Assembly: GCA_033030425.1 (NCBI GenBank)
Contig: JAUFSD010000002.1
Location: 1,674,001-1,738,000, forward strand
Length of the DNA stretch: 64,000 nucleotides
Origin: Verpa conica
Lineage: Eukaryota > Ascomycota > Pezizomycetes > Pezizales > Morchellaceae
Direction: 5' to 3'
A model generated the notes under the pieces. It was not told the DNA's origin. It searched no databases and saw nothing but the letters and a program-made list of their open reading frames with translations. Positions within the stretch are counted from its first letter, which is position 1, and every line of letters starts with the position of its first letter. This document shows, in pieces, positions 1 to 12,092 of this stretch. Made by a program: the position numbers and the translations under genes.

Positions 1-210
1 AAGAGCGAGGATTGGATTATGAAAGATAGTAATAAGCCAATATGGCCATACTCATCTGCTGGGTATAACGACTGGAAGAGTAGGAGTATAGAGGAGATTA
101 GAAGTGCGTTGGCTCATAAGGTCGACCATCAGGCCGTGCTATTGATGAATAAGGAAAATGAAGAGACTAGTGCCCAGAGGGAGGAGGAGCCGAGTGGGGG
201 GGATGTGTAG
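1..210 (+). CDS. 3' end of an unidentified gene, cut by the window edge
   Basis: The reading frame is open from base 1 to the TAG at 208-210 and gives about 69 residues. The peptide is hydrophilic: a WPYSSAGYNDW segment, a basic/acidic helix-like middle (IEEIRSALAHKV) and an acidic tail ending EEEPSGGDV. An internal Met at base 19 could be read as a start, but the frame continues upstream of it, so this is more likely the last exon of a gene lying to the left. I do not recognise the family. An AT-rich gene-free stretch follows the stop. It could also be a chance ORF, although the composition looks protein-like. Confidence 0.4.
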   Translation, partial: KSEDWIMKDSNKPIWPYSSAGYNDWKSRSIEEIRSALAHKVDHQAVLLMNKENEETSAQREEEPSGGDV

Positions 211-2337
211 CTTCAGTGGTATAGATTTTTAGTTGTTTATTGATTTATACACCTCCAGTAGGTAATATGGGACCGGATACATTTTATTTGTTTTCAGAAT
301 TTCCGCTTCTTGTAGTACTGTTGTTTTTATGGTTGTTTTTATTCTTTTATTCTTAGCTAATATACTATTTTCATGCATTGCATACTCTGTCCTATCCAGT
401 CATTAGAACAATGATATAGTACCGTAGTAAAGCGAATCTAGCGTAAATACCCTGAGATATAGCTATATTATCCCCAGAATTGGTTTTCTAAAGTGACCTG
501 CGGAAAACTGAAGTGTTAGAGCTTGACTATCCAAAAACTGGAAAAGATGGGTTTCAAGGGATTTTTGAACCCCAAGATTATTGGGTGACGAGAAGCCAAC
601 AAGGCATGGGGGAAGCAGGGGTGGTACGGCTTAGCTTCCGGGTAAGCCCATAAATGCTATTGGACCGGGATATCTTGACCAGAGAAAGCCTGAAAAGAGG
701 CTTGCTTGGGAGTCTCAATTACTTATATTCAAGGAACCCACAATATTGAGGACAAGAAGCTAGTTCGATTTTCTTTTGAGGTAGGATTTGGGAAATTTGA
801 GGTGATTTTATACTCCTGGATATAGTGATAGATGTAATTATTAAGTAGCTATTCTAGTAGTGAGATACAAGCTAGTCCGGCAGAATAATCCCCTCATTGA
901 TATATACGAAACATTCTTGGGAGGTCTTTCCTGGTGTAGTTTATTGGTGGAAGTTTTTATTGACCATCCGCCTAGTAATCAGCTGGTACACGGTGGAGGG
1001 GTACAGAATGTAGCCTATGTAGCTATATGATCATGGATTCTACCAGATACCAGGATCACCTCGAACCACCGAGTATAGTAATCGGCCACGTCATAATTCA
1101 TTGTAGAATAATGTTTGCGATTGTCATGGTATACAATCGATCACATACCTAAGATTATTTTAGGCCGTAGGGCGAATAACCGAGATAATCACTGAGTATA
1201 CTAACTCAAGGCCCGTACGCTTAATTAATTGGCTCAATGAGTTTTGAGGTTAGAAGAGGCGACGTCGATCACTTTTGTCTCATACCACTAGCTTATCTGA
1301 GGCTACTTTTAGTACCACGCTCCTTGGTGCCGTTAATTGAATTACCAAGCTCTTACTTTCAACTGAGATAAAGTCTTGCAGCGCGCAGAATAGCCTATGA
1401 TCATAAGACACCTCATCTCCTCTACATCAAGAACAGAGTTATTTTCAGGAAGTTATATCTATACGCAAGGTACTGAGTTCAAACCACGGGGGAGTTTTTC
1501 AATGTACCTTACATTAAAATCATCATATGTCGAGCCTCTTCCACTTTAAAAGAAATGACTCAAGAAAGTTCGCAGAGTAGATCAGGAATATCCCACGTGG
1601 ATTTTAGCTAGACTTATTTGATTAATTTGCGCATACAGAGATGCAAGAGGGTAGCTTGGCCATGACCGCACGTAGCTATGTACATACACCTAAGGCCAAA
1701 CCAGTACCCCAGTAACCCCAACTTACAACCTGAATATTGATTTTATCGAGCGCTTGTCTATTCCACTCTAAAAAATTACGTTTTTGATAGGTAACGGTCC
1801 AGGGAAATTTGTTCGCTTGACTAAATTAAGGTATTCTTTAGGCTTTGGTATCTATGATGTATGATCGCAGGGCCTTGAGACACTGGTATGATGCGATGAA
1901 ACTTGGTTCATCGGGTAACTGTACACGTAACTAGGCGACCTTTAAGAATGGACTGGGCCCAAGGTCTTCGGAAGGTCTATAATTCCCATACTATATAGGT
2001 GTGGTATATCCTCAAAACAATATCGCCTGACTTAAATTATAGTTAGTTGAGTCTATGCATTGGTTAGTCTAGAGGAATCAACTCATATTGCGTCGGAGTT
2101 TGTTGCAGATGCAGCCACCTCAAGGCCAAATAACCGCTGTTGCACCGCCTGCTTCTTGGGGAACAAGCTTTGTGGCAACATCATGGCCGGGCTTAGCGCG
2201 CTTTGTGATGTTCCAGATCTTGGTCAGACGAAGCTTGGCCTTTTAGCGTGTTCCATTCTCAACACTCAACCCTTGGGTGGTTCCATATCAGAGAGGCAGA
2301 TATGGTCTCACTATTGCTGCGCATGACAAAGTGCGAC
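211..2337. other. Gene-free AT-rich intergenic DNA
   Basis: About 2.1 kb with stops in all frames at short intervals and no ORF with protein-like composition. Nothing recognisable as an RNA gene or long repeat was seen. Confidence 0.5.
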
Positions 2338-2464
2338 TACTCGTAGACCGCTGACGTTTGTAGAACCGACTGCTATTGCATACCATACAAAATCACACAC
2401 TTGGGGTAGTTTTGTATAGCATGCAATAGCGGCCCGTTCTACAAACGTCAGCGGTTTACGAGTA
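2338..2464. mobile_element. Short foldback/TIR element of about 125 bp flanked by TA
   Basis: Two arms of about 54 bp (2339-2392 and 2410-2463) are imperfect reverse complements, with mismatches mainly in the middle of the arm, separated by a 17-bp loop. The outer ends read TA-CTCGTA on the left and the complement CGAG-TA on the right, the layout expected for a non-autonomous element that inserts at TA (Tc1/mariner/pogo type). No coding capacity is visible. It could also be a long hairpin RNA locus. The ends resemble those of the elements at 6161, 32467 and 39077. Confidence 0.5.
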
Positions 2465-3155
2465 TACCTATTACTCCTCTCTCCCAATAAGGCTACATTT
2501 CGCTCGAGCATTTCCATAATAAGCATGCAGTCCAGACTTGATAAACAGGCACTCTGTTTACTTTTTGTCTGTTCATTGAAGTTATTTGTTTTGACGCAAG
2601 GGTGCTGGTTCCAAATACTCCATGCCTCCGTACTCCTTTGGGCATGCATCGGCTCCAGGGGTAGGTTATTTCGATCTCAAATTCTATATTTTGCAGTATG
2701 CATGCTTCTGTGCTTATGGAATTCCTTTTTAGTATCGGGCTGTGCCAGCGTTTATTGCTTACACAGGCAATGACACAGCCAGCATGTGTTTAAATATTAC
2801 GACGCATACGCACACAACCTAATGATCTGCATTAGTCAACCAGGAATTTCAAATCTATTGAATTCCTATTGGCTCGCTTCGCATGTAACCCTGTTCGACA
2901 TCCTAAATCTGTACCGCACGATGTATGCGAGCGTCTGGATAAGCAAGGTCGTCTAGCGAGTGAGTGAGCCACAGTAATCGGGAGGAATAAAGTTTATTTT
3001 GTACTTGGGCTACTCATGTTTTGCCTCAGCAAGCTCTGATTACCATGAAAATACCGCATGCGGACAGAGAAAATTTCACTCTGACTATGTTGAAGTGTTT
3101 GGGCCGCAGTCTTCTGGAACAGAAAAATAAAATCAGAGCTAGAGTAGAGGCAAGG
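2465..3155. other. Intergenic, upstream of the ferritin-like gene
   Basis: Short opposing ORFs at 2311-2773 have composition unlike protein and partly read through the hairpin arms, so they were not called. The last part is the promoter region of the gene at 3334. Confidence 0.4.
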
Positions 3156-3162
3156 TATATAA
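3156..3162 (+). promoter_or_regulatory. TATA-box-like motif for the ferritin-like gene
   Basis: TATATAA lies about 170 bp upstream of the ATG at 3334. A C/T-rich leader with CTCATCATC and CTCTCAACC runs follows it (about 3170-3310), typical of well-expressed fungal promoters and 5' UTRs. Confidence 0.45.
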
Positions 3163-3333
3163 TCAACCAAATCTCCTTCCCCAATCCTCTCATCATCATC
3201 ACTCACTCACCACATCAGTCTCTCAACCATCAACTCCTGCTTTCATCTCTATCTCGTATTCTCCTCTTAATATTCACTTAATCTTCTTTCTAAAACAATC
3301 ACCCAGCACAAATACCCCCCATTAAATCTAAAG

Positions 3334-4363
3334 ATGCATTTCTCCGTTGGAACTATTGTCACCGTTGCTGTCATGAGTTTTGGGGTAGCTTTTGGTGCCC
3401 CTCTCTCTGCTAGGAATGTTGCTATCACTGATGGTGATATCCTCAATTAGTTTGTCTTGCTCTACTTGATTTCTCGCTGGTTTATCTATTCTTATACTAA
3501 TTATACCACAGTGCTCTTACCCTCGAGCACCTCGAGAATGCCTTCTATACTCAGGGGCTCAAAAAATTTAGCAAGAGTGATTTTGTGGCTGCTGGATTCA
3601 GTGAGGAGTTTTTTGAAAACATCGTGACCATCAGCAAAGATGAAGGAACTCATGTCGACTTCCTCCAGAAGGCCCTCACTGCTGCTGGAGCCACCCCAGT
3701 CAAACCATGTACTTATAGTTTCCCTGGTGAAACTGCTAGAGACTTTGTCACAGTCAGTGGGATCTTGGAGGGTGTTGGTGTCAGTGCTTATCTCGGTATG
3801 TCCTATGACCCTCGTGAGCTGATGAATAAAGACTAATAATCGTTGAAGGTGCTGCTGCAAGCATTATGGACAAGCTTTCCTTGACTGCTGCTGGTTCTAT
3901 TCTCACTGTTGAGGCCCGTCACTCTTCCGTTATCCGTGCTGCGAACAAGCAAGAACCATTCGCGCAGCCCTTTGATACCCCGTTATCTTTCAACCAAGTC
4001 TTCTCTCTCGCTGTGCAGTTCATTGTTGAGTGCCCTAAGGATCAACCGGCACTTCCATTCAAAGCTTTCCCCGTCCTGACTCTGGTTACCTCTGAAGGTG
4101 AACCTGAAATCAAAGCTGGAAGCACTATTAATTTGTCTACTGATGCTGTCAATGTTCACGACCATGGGCACATCTATGCTGCTTTCATGACTGTCTTGGG
4201 TCCAATCTTCGTTGAGGTCCATACTATCGGCGATAAGCTTGCGGTATCTGTTCCCGAAGGTGTCAATGGACAGAGCTATGTGGTTCTGACCAGCTCAAAC
4301 ACTGGGGTTACTGATGACAACACGATTGCTGGCCCGGCAATTGTTGAGATTACCAACTTCTAA
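3334..4363 (+). CDS. Secreted ferritin-like domain protein (Rds1-like)
   Basis: Three exons, 3334-3449, 3512-3795 and 3849-4363, give 304 residues. Intron 1 (62 nt) has a TACTAAT branch site and intron 2 (53 nt) runs GTATGT..AAG; phases close exactly. The start is the first ATG after the C/T-rich leader. Residues 1 to about 23 form a signal peptide (hydrophobic core, then a FGAPLSA cleavage-like end). The mature part has ferritin-like helices: ALTLEHLENAFYTQG supplies E and H, and a later helix KDEGTHVDFLQKAL supplies E..H, the pattern of ferritin-like superfamily proteins related to Rds1. Rds1-type proteins respond to stress or nutrient limitation; the biochemical role is unsettled. The C-terminal 160 residues are beta-rich and end PAIVEITNF. 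Likely secreted or wall-associated. I am confident of the family but not of a metal-dependent activity. Confidence 0.85.
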
Positions 4364-6154
4364 AAACATTACACTTCTTCTAGGGTCCAACGACTCTACT
4401 TACTTTCATTTCTGACTTACATATATATTTACTGGCATGGGTCGGTGTTTTCTTTCCTTTATCTGCATGGCTCGGGATTTTTTTTTATATTTGTACTCAT
4501 TTTCTATATTTCTATTTGGCGGTTTATTAGCACATAATATAGATGAATGGGTGCAAGGTGGAAATATAATGGAAGATATAAACCTCGCTTCAAAATGCAA
4601 AACACAATTAGTGCGCATTCTCATAAGATATTTAGTGAACGATTGGAATACTCGAGTGATAGTCTGTGAGCAACTGAGGGACTCTTTTGATTTTATTAAT
4701 CTATGAAATACCAAGTCCTTATAATAACGTGTATTGGTGCTCCAAGACAGCTTCAAGATTAGCTGGGGTTATTAACCTAGTCGCGTCGTGTAGCTAAAGC
4801 GAAACGCCTAAGGAGTGTATAGCTAGAATTATAATTGCGATAATCTAGATAATCTATAACTAAATCAGTTGTATTAAGGTACCACTTCCAGACTTATCTC
4901 CAGACCCTTCAATAACGTAGCAGTTATCATACCTCGTTTCTTTATCCTATAAATATATATGTATAGAGTACATTTAGGGTTAGATTGTGGTAAGAGTTTT
5001 GTAAAGGAGCATTATAGTTTATATAGACATGTGCTTTCAGTTAAACAATCAAGCTACAAAGTTCGACTCTAATTAAAATCGATTGAATACGGGGAGTAGT
5101 TTAATTACGGTAGGTTGTATTAGTCACCCTCTCTTTTTTTTAGTTATATCTTTATTAGTTACAAAGAAAGTATATGTAATACGCGATCATAGCGTCAGAA
5201 AACCCTCTACTATCAGTCACTCCTAACATGATATAATACTACTATATATTGTTATCTATAGTTATACGTTAAAAGAGTAATTCACACAGCAGGATTACTA
5301 AATTATTACTAGTCGAGAGCTACATATGGGAACATTATATTTCCTACTGAATATTAAGTAAGGTCTTGAGAACCCGAAAACTTGGTTACATATTGTGAGA
5401 GTTTACACGACTCGAGGGAAAATCACTCTAACTAATAATATATCAACTACATATACTACCACTTACTGGCCCTATACCTTAGCCCTAGGGCTCCATGTAT
5501 TTATGAATAATCATCATCAACTTACTGGCCCTGTGAGATATTGATAGCGTATCAACTTCATGTATTGTCACTCGTTTTGTGGAGTAATAATGTTTGTTAA
5601 TTAATCCATCAGATACACGTGACCCCTAAACCAGCTCTTGTAGTCCAAAAGAAATAATGTTATAGAAAAATAACATTCAAACAGCCCAGCATGCACCTTT
5701 CTATATATTTTAACTCATTAAGGAAATAGAGAGAGCTGCCGGGGTCATGCTTTTGGATCTACATATATATATATATGCATGGTGATTACTATCTAGGGCT
5801 GGCTATGCGATTTTCTGTTGAGCTGTTGAATTTCACTTGTGCTTAGGCACTATATCTAATTTCTAAGGGGTAGAAGACTGTAGGACTTCGTTTTGCATGC
5901 ACATGGCTAGCTAGGTCAAGCCAATGTAAATACTGATATATCCACCATGGCATAGAACTTCTCCAAATGAGTATAGTATATATAATTCACTAGGCAAATC
6001 AGGAAGATGGGAGATTATGACAATCAAAAATTAATCATGGTTGTCAGCCGGGAAAATAAATCTGCATAAATGTCTCACACTACCTGGATATGACTCTGCA
6101 TCTGATGATAGCCACGCTCTTCCCGAGTGTCTCAGTATTGACGATATAAATATA
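4364..6154. other. Gene-free AT-rich intergenic DNA
   Basis: The 3' flank of the ferritin-like gene grades into very AT-rich sequence with ATATAT runs (for example near 5762-5776). A short phrase around ACTTACTGGCCCT is repeated at about 5462 and 5520. No gene is supported. Confidence 0.45.
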
Positions 6155-6410
6155 TGTATGTACTCGTAGTCTTCAAGCGTTTCCGGAATACGGTAACTGG
6201 GAACGTCATGTCTCCTACAAGGCCACTTCTGTGTCGTTGGCCAATTCTAGCGTTCATTCCTCGGCATGTAGGACGGATGAATGGCCCTGAGTTTTACTTA
6301 TTCGAGGCAAAACAGACTTTCAGGCGCGGAAGTAGAATATGACAGTAGGAAAGACGTGGCGCTCTCTGTTACCGTGCTCCGGAAACGCTTGATGACTACG
6401 AGTACGTACA
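6155..6410. mobile_element. MITE-like TIR element of about 250 bp
   Basis: The first roughly 60 bp (6155-6214) and the last roughly 60 bp (about 6348-6410) are imperfect reverse complements sharing TACTCGTAGTC, TCAAGCGTTTCCGGA and ACGGTAAC. The CTCG termini sit next to TA on both sides (6161-6162 and 6403-6404), and a few matching bases extend outside them. The interior has a 62-codon ORF (6154-6342) that starts inside the TIR and does not look like a transposase. This fits a non-autonomous Tc1/mariner-type element. No second copy with the same interior lies in the window. Confidence 0.6.
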
Positions 6411-9400
6411 CTAAGACATATAATTACGCGTTGCTGCATTCACCTTGATGATTACACCTCCACTGAGGGTGTCTCAAACCGCTATGTTCACAACCTGAAG
6501 TCAAACTACTGGATTTTTTGATTTCTGATCCATGTAGGGTGGATATTTCAAATCAGTCACTGAGCGCTTGCGTTAGCTAGACATCGCTAATCTATTATGA
6601 AGTTGTTTTACGCTCGGGGATTATAATACTAACTTTATATTTGTTATGAGACGGGTGGTTGCGTATTATCTTACAAAGAAGATTACAGATAAATGCCCTA
6701 AGTACTAAATGACCTAAATAAATTCACCGTAGGAGGTATACTTGCTCAAAGTCATGGGGGTCTATGTGTTCAAATTCATGTAATATCACTCGGTATGGGC
6801 TATGTTTATCGCACTGACTTTAGTGGTATTTAAATATAGAGTCTTGCTTCTGATTTGAATACCCTTGCTCATGTTACTTTTTTTACATTAGTTTATCTTC
6901 ATATGTATAATAGAAGTTATTCAGGATAGAATTTCAAACCACTAATTTTACGATGGTCACAATCTCCACCAAAAGAATTTAGATTAGAATATATATACGG
7001 TCTACGCTATGCTAAAAATATCTACTAACTCCGGCTTATATCACTGATTCTATTGGATTTGGTACTAGCCAACATAAATAGAGAACATTCGTGATCGCTT
7101 ATAGGGTTGAAGCTACATAAATAATTCAGAGTGAGACGCGACATGTCTAGCCTACGCTAAACAGCTGTGTAGTTGAGGACTAGGTATAGCTCGGGGTATC
7201 CGTGTGTCTACCTGCATATACGGGATATCAACATGCGCGCGGTTGGTAATCTCCTTAAGTATCAAGTAATATAAATCTGACTACGATGATCGGAGTCTAA
7301 GTACAAAGGCTCGATTACAAGCCACCAACATACTCTAGAGTTAAGGTACTTAAAGCCCTATATAAACCAGGTTAGGTTCGATGCCTATAACTTCCAAAGA
7401 CAGGCTCCCCTGGTTGATTTTAGTGTCACCTTTTAAATTTCCGGCAGCCAGTTATCTTAAACTGCCGGCTGAGCCCAAGCGTTGAGGTACTGGTATATTC
7501 AGGCTATCTAGCTATCTGAAAATAAGAGTTTAAAAATCTTATCAGCTCAGGTAAATGACTGATTAAAGAGTTTTATGATAATTCTCACGCCATTTTTACG
7601 ATAAAGGTATAGCAGCCTATAACGCCTACAGAACTTACAGTGTGAATTTTCTAGTGTAGCACAGAACTTAAGTAGCAAGCTAAGATTTAGTCAGTATATG
7701 TCAGCTTTAGGACCTGCTTGTCGGAATACCGGTTGACCTAAATCTTCAGCCGTATCTCGCAAAAACGTGAACTGAGCTCAAACGTGCATGATCGGGTACT
7801 TATTCGCAGTGATTATTGTAGTGAGTAAGGACTCTAATGATCTCAGTAATCAAAGCAAAGGATATAGTCCTAAGAGAGAATAGAGATACACAGACGAATA
7901 CATAAATAAATCGCTCACGATGTGAATGTATCGGGATTGACCACAGGTGCATGCACCTTCCACGCCCCCGAATCCTGGGTTTTGAATTTGGTAAGCAGGG
8001 GGCCCGGGAAAACGCTGCGCTTCATAGTTTTGAATCACAGAAGTATTCCTGGATGCTATTGTTGCACCAGCCAGATCTTGGTATTTCATGTACACTGATA
8101 TCAATATCAGCCACGGTTTTTGTTGGATGTATTATATAAAAGTTATCTAGGCATTGTTTGTGGTATTTATAATATCTTTATACATGTGATCTAACTTTCT
8201 AGAGAAGCATTTATTTACAAAAATTAAGATTATACTACAGGCGTTTATTAAATACTCGAAGTGAGGTTGCAACCATGAAGATTCGTCAAGACGCAACCCT
8301 AAGACAACTAATTAAAATAACTATAAAGATAGTTTATTCTCTTGTTAGAATATATTGTGACTGTATTATTGTTTAGATCACAGTTGTTTTTGATCTGGTA
8401 GTTACTGCCGTGTCGCCGTTTAGGGGGTCGGCCGCACCGCGATCTCACTCCGAGTATTTAATAAACACCTGAGTACTATCGATTTTAATTGTGGTCAAGT
8501 TAAATATGGCCAAGTAATTTTTTTAGTTACCTTGAATAATATTAGCTCGGTGGACAACTCTGATAACTCCGCCGCTATCAATTGAGGAAGTAGTATAGCA
8601 CTTAAAATAGCGCATGGAAAAATTATGCCGCTGGGCGCCGTTGCCGTTCGATATTCTCACTCGCGTAGCCATGATATGAAGTTTAGATATTCGGTTCCGG
8701 TATAGTGGTTAAGCTAGGAAACATATAGGCTTGCATGTTTTCCTAACTAAGGCCCTAGCTGTTGCCTCGTTAGCGCACATGATAAGCATTCGCAACCCGG
8801 GTGGATCGAATTATAGATTAGAAATCTAGAAGCAAACAATCTTTTAGGACAGAAGAGGAGCGTATTGAGTGGGGGTTCCCAGGTACGTGGTTAGACAGTT
8901 GGCCTTGTCTATATGTATATCCCCCGAGGGTGGGTGTGGAGATAATGACGGGTGCACACGTACATGGATTGTGAATAAAAAACGATGCTCAGCTATGTAG
9001 CCAAGAAGCACCTGAGTCGTTACACGTGAAATATTCTATAGAGGCTCGGGGCCGAAAAACAAGAGTATGTTATTATCTAACTATATCCATAATGTGGGCT
9101 CTATGTTATGTGTGAACCCGCGATTTAGGCAGAAGGGATCATCGGTGACGGGAACCCCGAAGACTAACTACAAATTCGAATTTTTTTTTTGCCAGCCCTA
9201 GGATGGTCGTGCGTTATTTAGACATTTTTTAAACTGGCAAGAGGAAGGATTCTCCGAGACATTGTTTTATTGATTTGTTTAAAGTTTGAATGTAACAGCA
9301 GTATACGTACGTATACAAGAAGGTGACTTTTGGTATTATGGTTGTACTTTAATTATATTTGCCCTATATAAGCTATATACATAGAATTTGTACGCCCTAG

Positions 9401-10651
9401 ATACGGTAGATACTGTATAGGGCGCTTGGGGCTTCCCTAGCTGCCTGCCAAGGGTAGTAAATCAGAAATAAAAACGCTGCCTGTAAACAAAGGGAGACGA
9501 AAATGGATTTTTGAGCAACTTTTTCTGCCTCAACATCCGAATACGGTCCCTTAGAGACCTACGTGGCACCCCAGTGGCTAGTGGAAATTTCCCGATGGGG
9601 GTCGCCCCCCACGCGAAGGAACAAGCCTTCATCGACGACAAACTTCGTAATACAGTAAAGTTCATCACCCACAATCGGTATCGGCTCCCAAATAGCGATC
9701 GAGAACCCTTCAGACCCCAACCCAGTGGATGCCAGAATGATGGTGGGAAGGAGAGCTGTTTGATGTTCTATTTTGGGCGCGAGGGCAAACACGCGAATTC
9801 AGGGGCTAGGATTTTCATGCAAATGGAAAAGGGACCCTGTCTTTTCTATGGGTATAGGTTTTGTGTACCCAAAAAGTGATCGTGAGTTAGAGAAGATTCA
9901 TGACTCGTTTAAGAGGTAGTACAATGTGGGCAAACAGCTGAGAGAAAGAGCGAACAAGGCAGATTAAAAATTAAACACTACAATGTACAACGACTCACTC
10001 AGGCCATTGTCTGCCCTGAGATCTTGGCTATCAATGTCTCGGAGTATCTTTCTGTGATACCAGAGTACCAGAACGCCCATACTATACAATTTTGGAGCAT
10101 GGATTTTGGGGCTCTTCCTGGTCGGGATTTTTTGCCCTACCTTCGGGCACCGCTTGAGCAGATTGCAAAAGAAGGTTTAGCCTTCGAAATGCGTTTGCTG
10201 TTTTCAGGCCAAGATCCTGACGGCACATCACTCAGCTGTGGGTCTATGGGCCTGTCCTAGGTCATGACCTCAATATCGGACCCCAGACACATCTGCTGTT
10301 CGCGTCCGGCTCTCCACAGCTGCCTTTTCTCCTCTTCTTTTCCCACCTTTCCTTGTCTTCCTCGTCCAGGGTCTTAATGAGAAATTGTTATTTACTTGCA
10401 TATTTCTACGGAGGCGAGAATCGTGAGTGAAGTGTACTCGGCCCGTTCTTGCGCCTAAGCTTGCAGTTCACTTATCCATACCCTTGTGTCCAGCCGACCC
10501 ACTACCTAAGTACCTTGGTATTCTCTTCCCCCGCCTCTAATCTCTCATTCTTTCAGTTTCAAAACCAGTCAAAGCTACAGCTCTTGTATAACAGAGGAAG
10601 GAGGAATTAAAGGCAAAGAATATTGAGAAAAGGTAGGTTTTTGAAAACAGT
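6411..10651. other. Gene-free AT-rich DNA, then GC-richer upstream region of the GH16 gene
   Basis: 6.4-9.4 kb is AT-rich with no supported gene. At 9.47-9.88 kb composition shifts and ORFs overlap on both strands (plus 9511-9879, minus 9559-9792), neither resembling a known family. A plus-strand frame from about 9912 to 10260 is protein-like (INVSEYLSVIPEY, FWSMDFGALPGRDFLPYL) but has no convincing start and I do not recognise it. It may be a decayed gene. From 10300 the sequence becomes C/T-rich (CTCCTCTTCTTTTCCC, CATTCTTTCAGTTTC), which is probably the GH16 promoter and 5' leader. Confidence 0.4.
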
Positions 10652-12092
10652 ATGGAAGGAATTCACGCCCGCTCTACGCCGACAGCGACTACAACCCTTC
10701 CGGGGAGGGAAAGTCCCACGGTAGAAGGATCTTCTCCCTTCGATGACTCCATCTCTCCACTTCCCGACAGGACCCCATATGACTCTCGCCCTAGCTCCAT
10801 TCCTGTGTCGATTCCAGGGTCAACCACTGGATTTTCCGCTGCTGGCATGAACCCACCGCAGAGATACTTTCACTCTCGACGTGTCAAGAAGGGCGAAGTA
10901 CCGCAGCCATGGCTGGCAAAGAAAGATCCACGGGAGAAGTGGGTTACTATCATTCCTTGCGTTGGTTTGTTCTTAGGATTGGGGATTGCCGGGTTTTTGG
11001 TATGGCACGGGATCTCTAGTGTTGTAAATCACAAATACTGCCCGGTCTTGATGGAGGACTGGAGTAATGGCTTCAGAGAGGATATATGGACTAGAGAGGT
11101 AGAAGTTGGGGGTTATGGGTGAGTCCTGGTTTAAGCTATAGCTATCCTGTTTTCGTACTAACATTTTCAGAAATGGACAATTCGATTATACAACCAATAG
11201 CGACGAAAACTCATATGTTGGTAGTGATAATCAGCTTCACATTCGCCCAACTCTTCAGGACGAAAAGCTTATTACTACCGACAATGTATTGAACCTCACT
11301 GCAATGGGCATCTGTACATCCGCTATACTTAAGAATTGCGTTATCGCAACAAATACAACGAACGGCACCATCATAAACCCTGTCAAGTCTGGGAGGATCA
11401 ACACTAAAAAGAGCGCCTCGATAAGATACGGCCGTGTCGAAGTTCGTGCCAAATTCCCCAAGGGCAAGTGGCTCTGGCCTGCAATATGGATGATGCCTGT
11501 CGAGGACACTTACGGGGCATGGCCAAGGTCTGGCGAAATCGATATCGCTGAGTCCCGTGGCAATGACTGGAGATATTCTCAAGGTGGTAACGATATCATG
11601 TCTTCCACATTGCATTGGGGACCTGACCCGGCCAATAATGCTTGGTGGAGAACGAACGTCAAGCATAAAGCCCTCCACACAACTTATGCAGACAAGTACC
11701 ACACATTTGGACTCGAGTGGAGCGAGAAGTACATCTTCACATACGTTGACTCGCGACTATTACAAGTCCTTTATACAAACTTCCAGGAGAGCCTTTGGAA
11801 GCGTGGAAATTTCCCAATCGCGAACGAGAACGGTACCAGATATATAGATCCTTGGTCCCAAACTGGCCGTGACAGCACTCCATTCGATCAAAAGTTCTAC
11901 CTCATCCTTAACGTAGCTGTTGGGGGTACTAATGGGTGGTTTGAGAATGGTAAGGACTTAAAACCGTGGGTTGATGGTAGCACCACAGCAATGAGAGATT
12001 TCTGGGATGCTAGAGAGGAGTGGCATTCTACATGGGAGAATGATGGCGAGATGATTGTCAAGAGCGTGAAGATGTGGCAGCAATGCGACTAA
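10652..12092 (+). CDS. GH16 beta-glucanase, type II membrane-anchored
   Basis: Two exons, 10652-11118 and 11171-12092, encode 462 residues. The 52-nt intron (GTGAGT, GTACTAAC branch, TTTTCAG) splits a Gly codon. Residues 1-97 are a Ser/Thr/Pro-rich cytosolic tail ending in basic DPREKW. One hydrophobic segment at about 98-119 has no cleavage site, so the catalytic domain should face outside or the lumen. The GH16 active site is explicit: GEIDIAE at about 277-283 gives the ExDxxE motif with nucleophile and acid/base glutamates, and flanking WPAIWMMP and SGE are typical. The family cleaves or transglycosylates beta-1,3/1,4-glucans; the membrane anchor favours cell-wall glucan remodelling over secreted digestion. 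Several Asn-X-Ser/Thr sites follow the anchor. The GT2 gene lies 5 kb downstream on the same strand. Exact linkage specificity cannot be read from the sequence. Confidence 0.88.

Noticed and set aside
9511..9879. 122-codon plus-strand ORF with an opposed minus-strand ORF
   Set aside because: Starts without an ATG, no family resemblance, and both strands are open at once; at most a relic.
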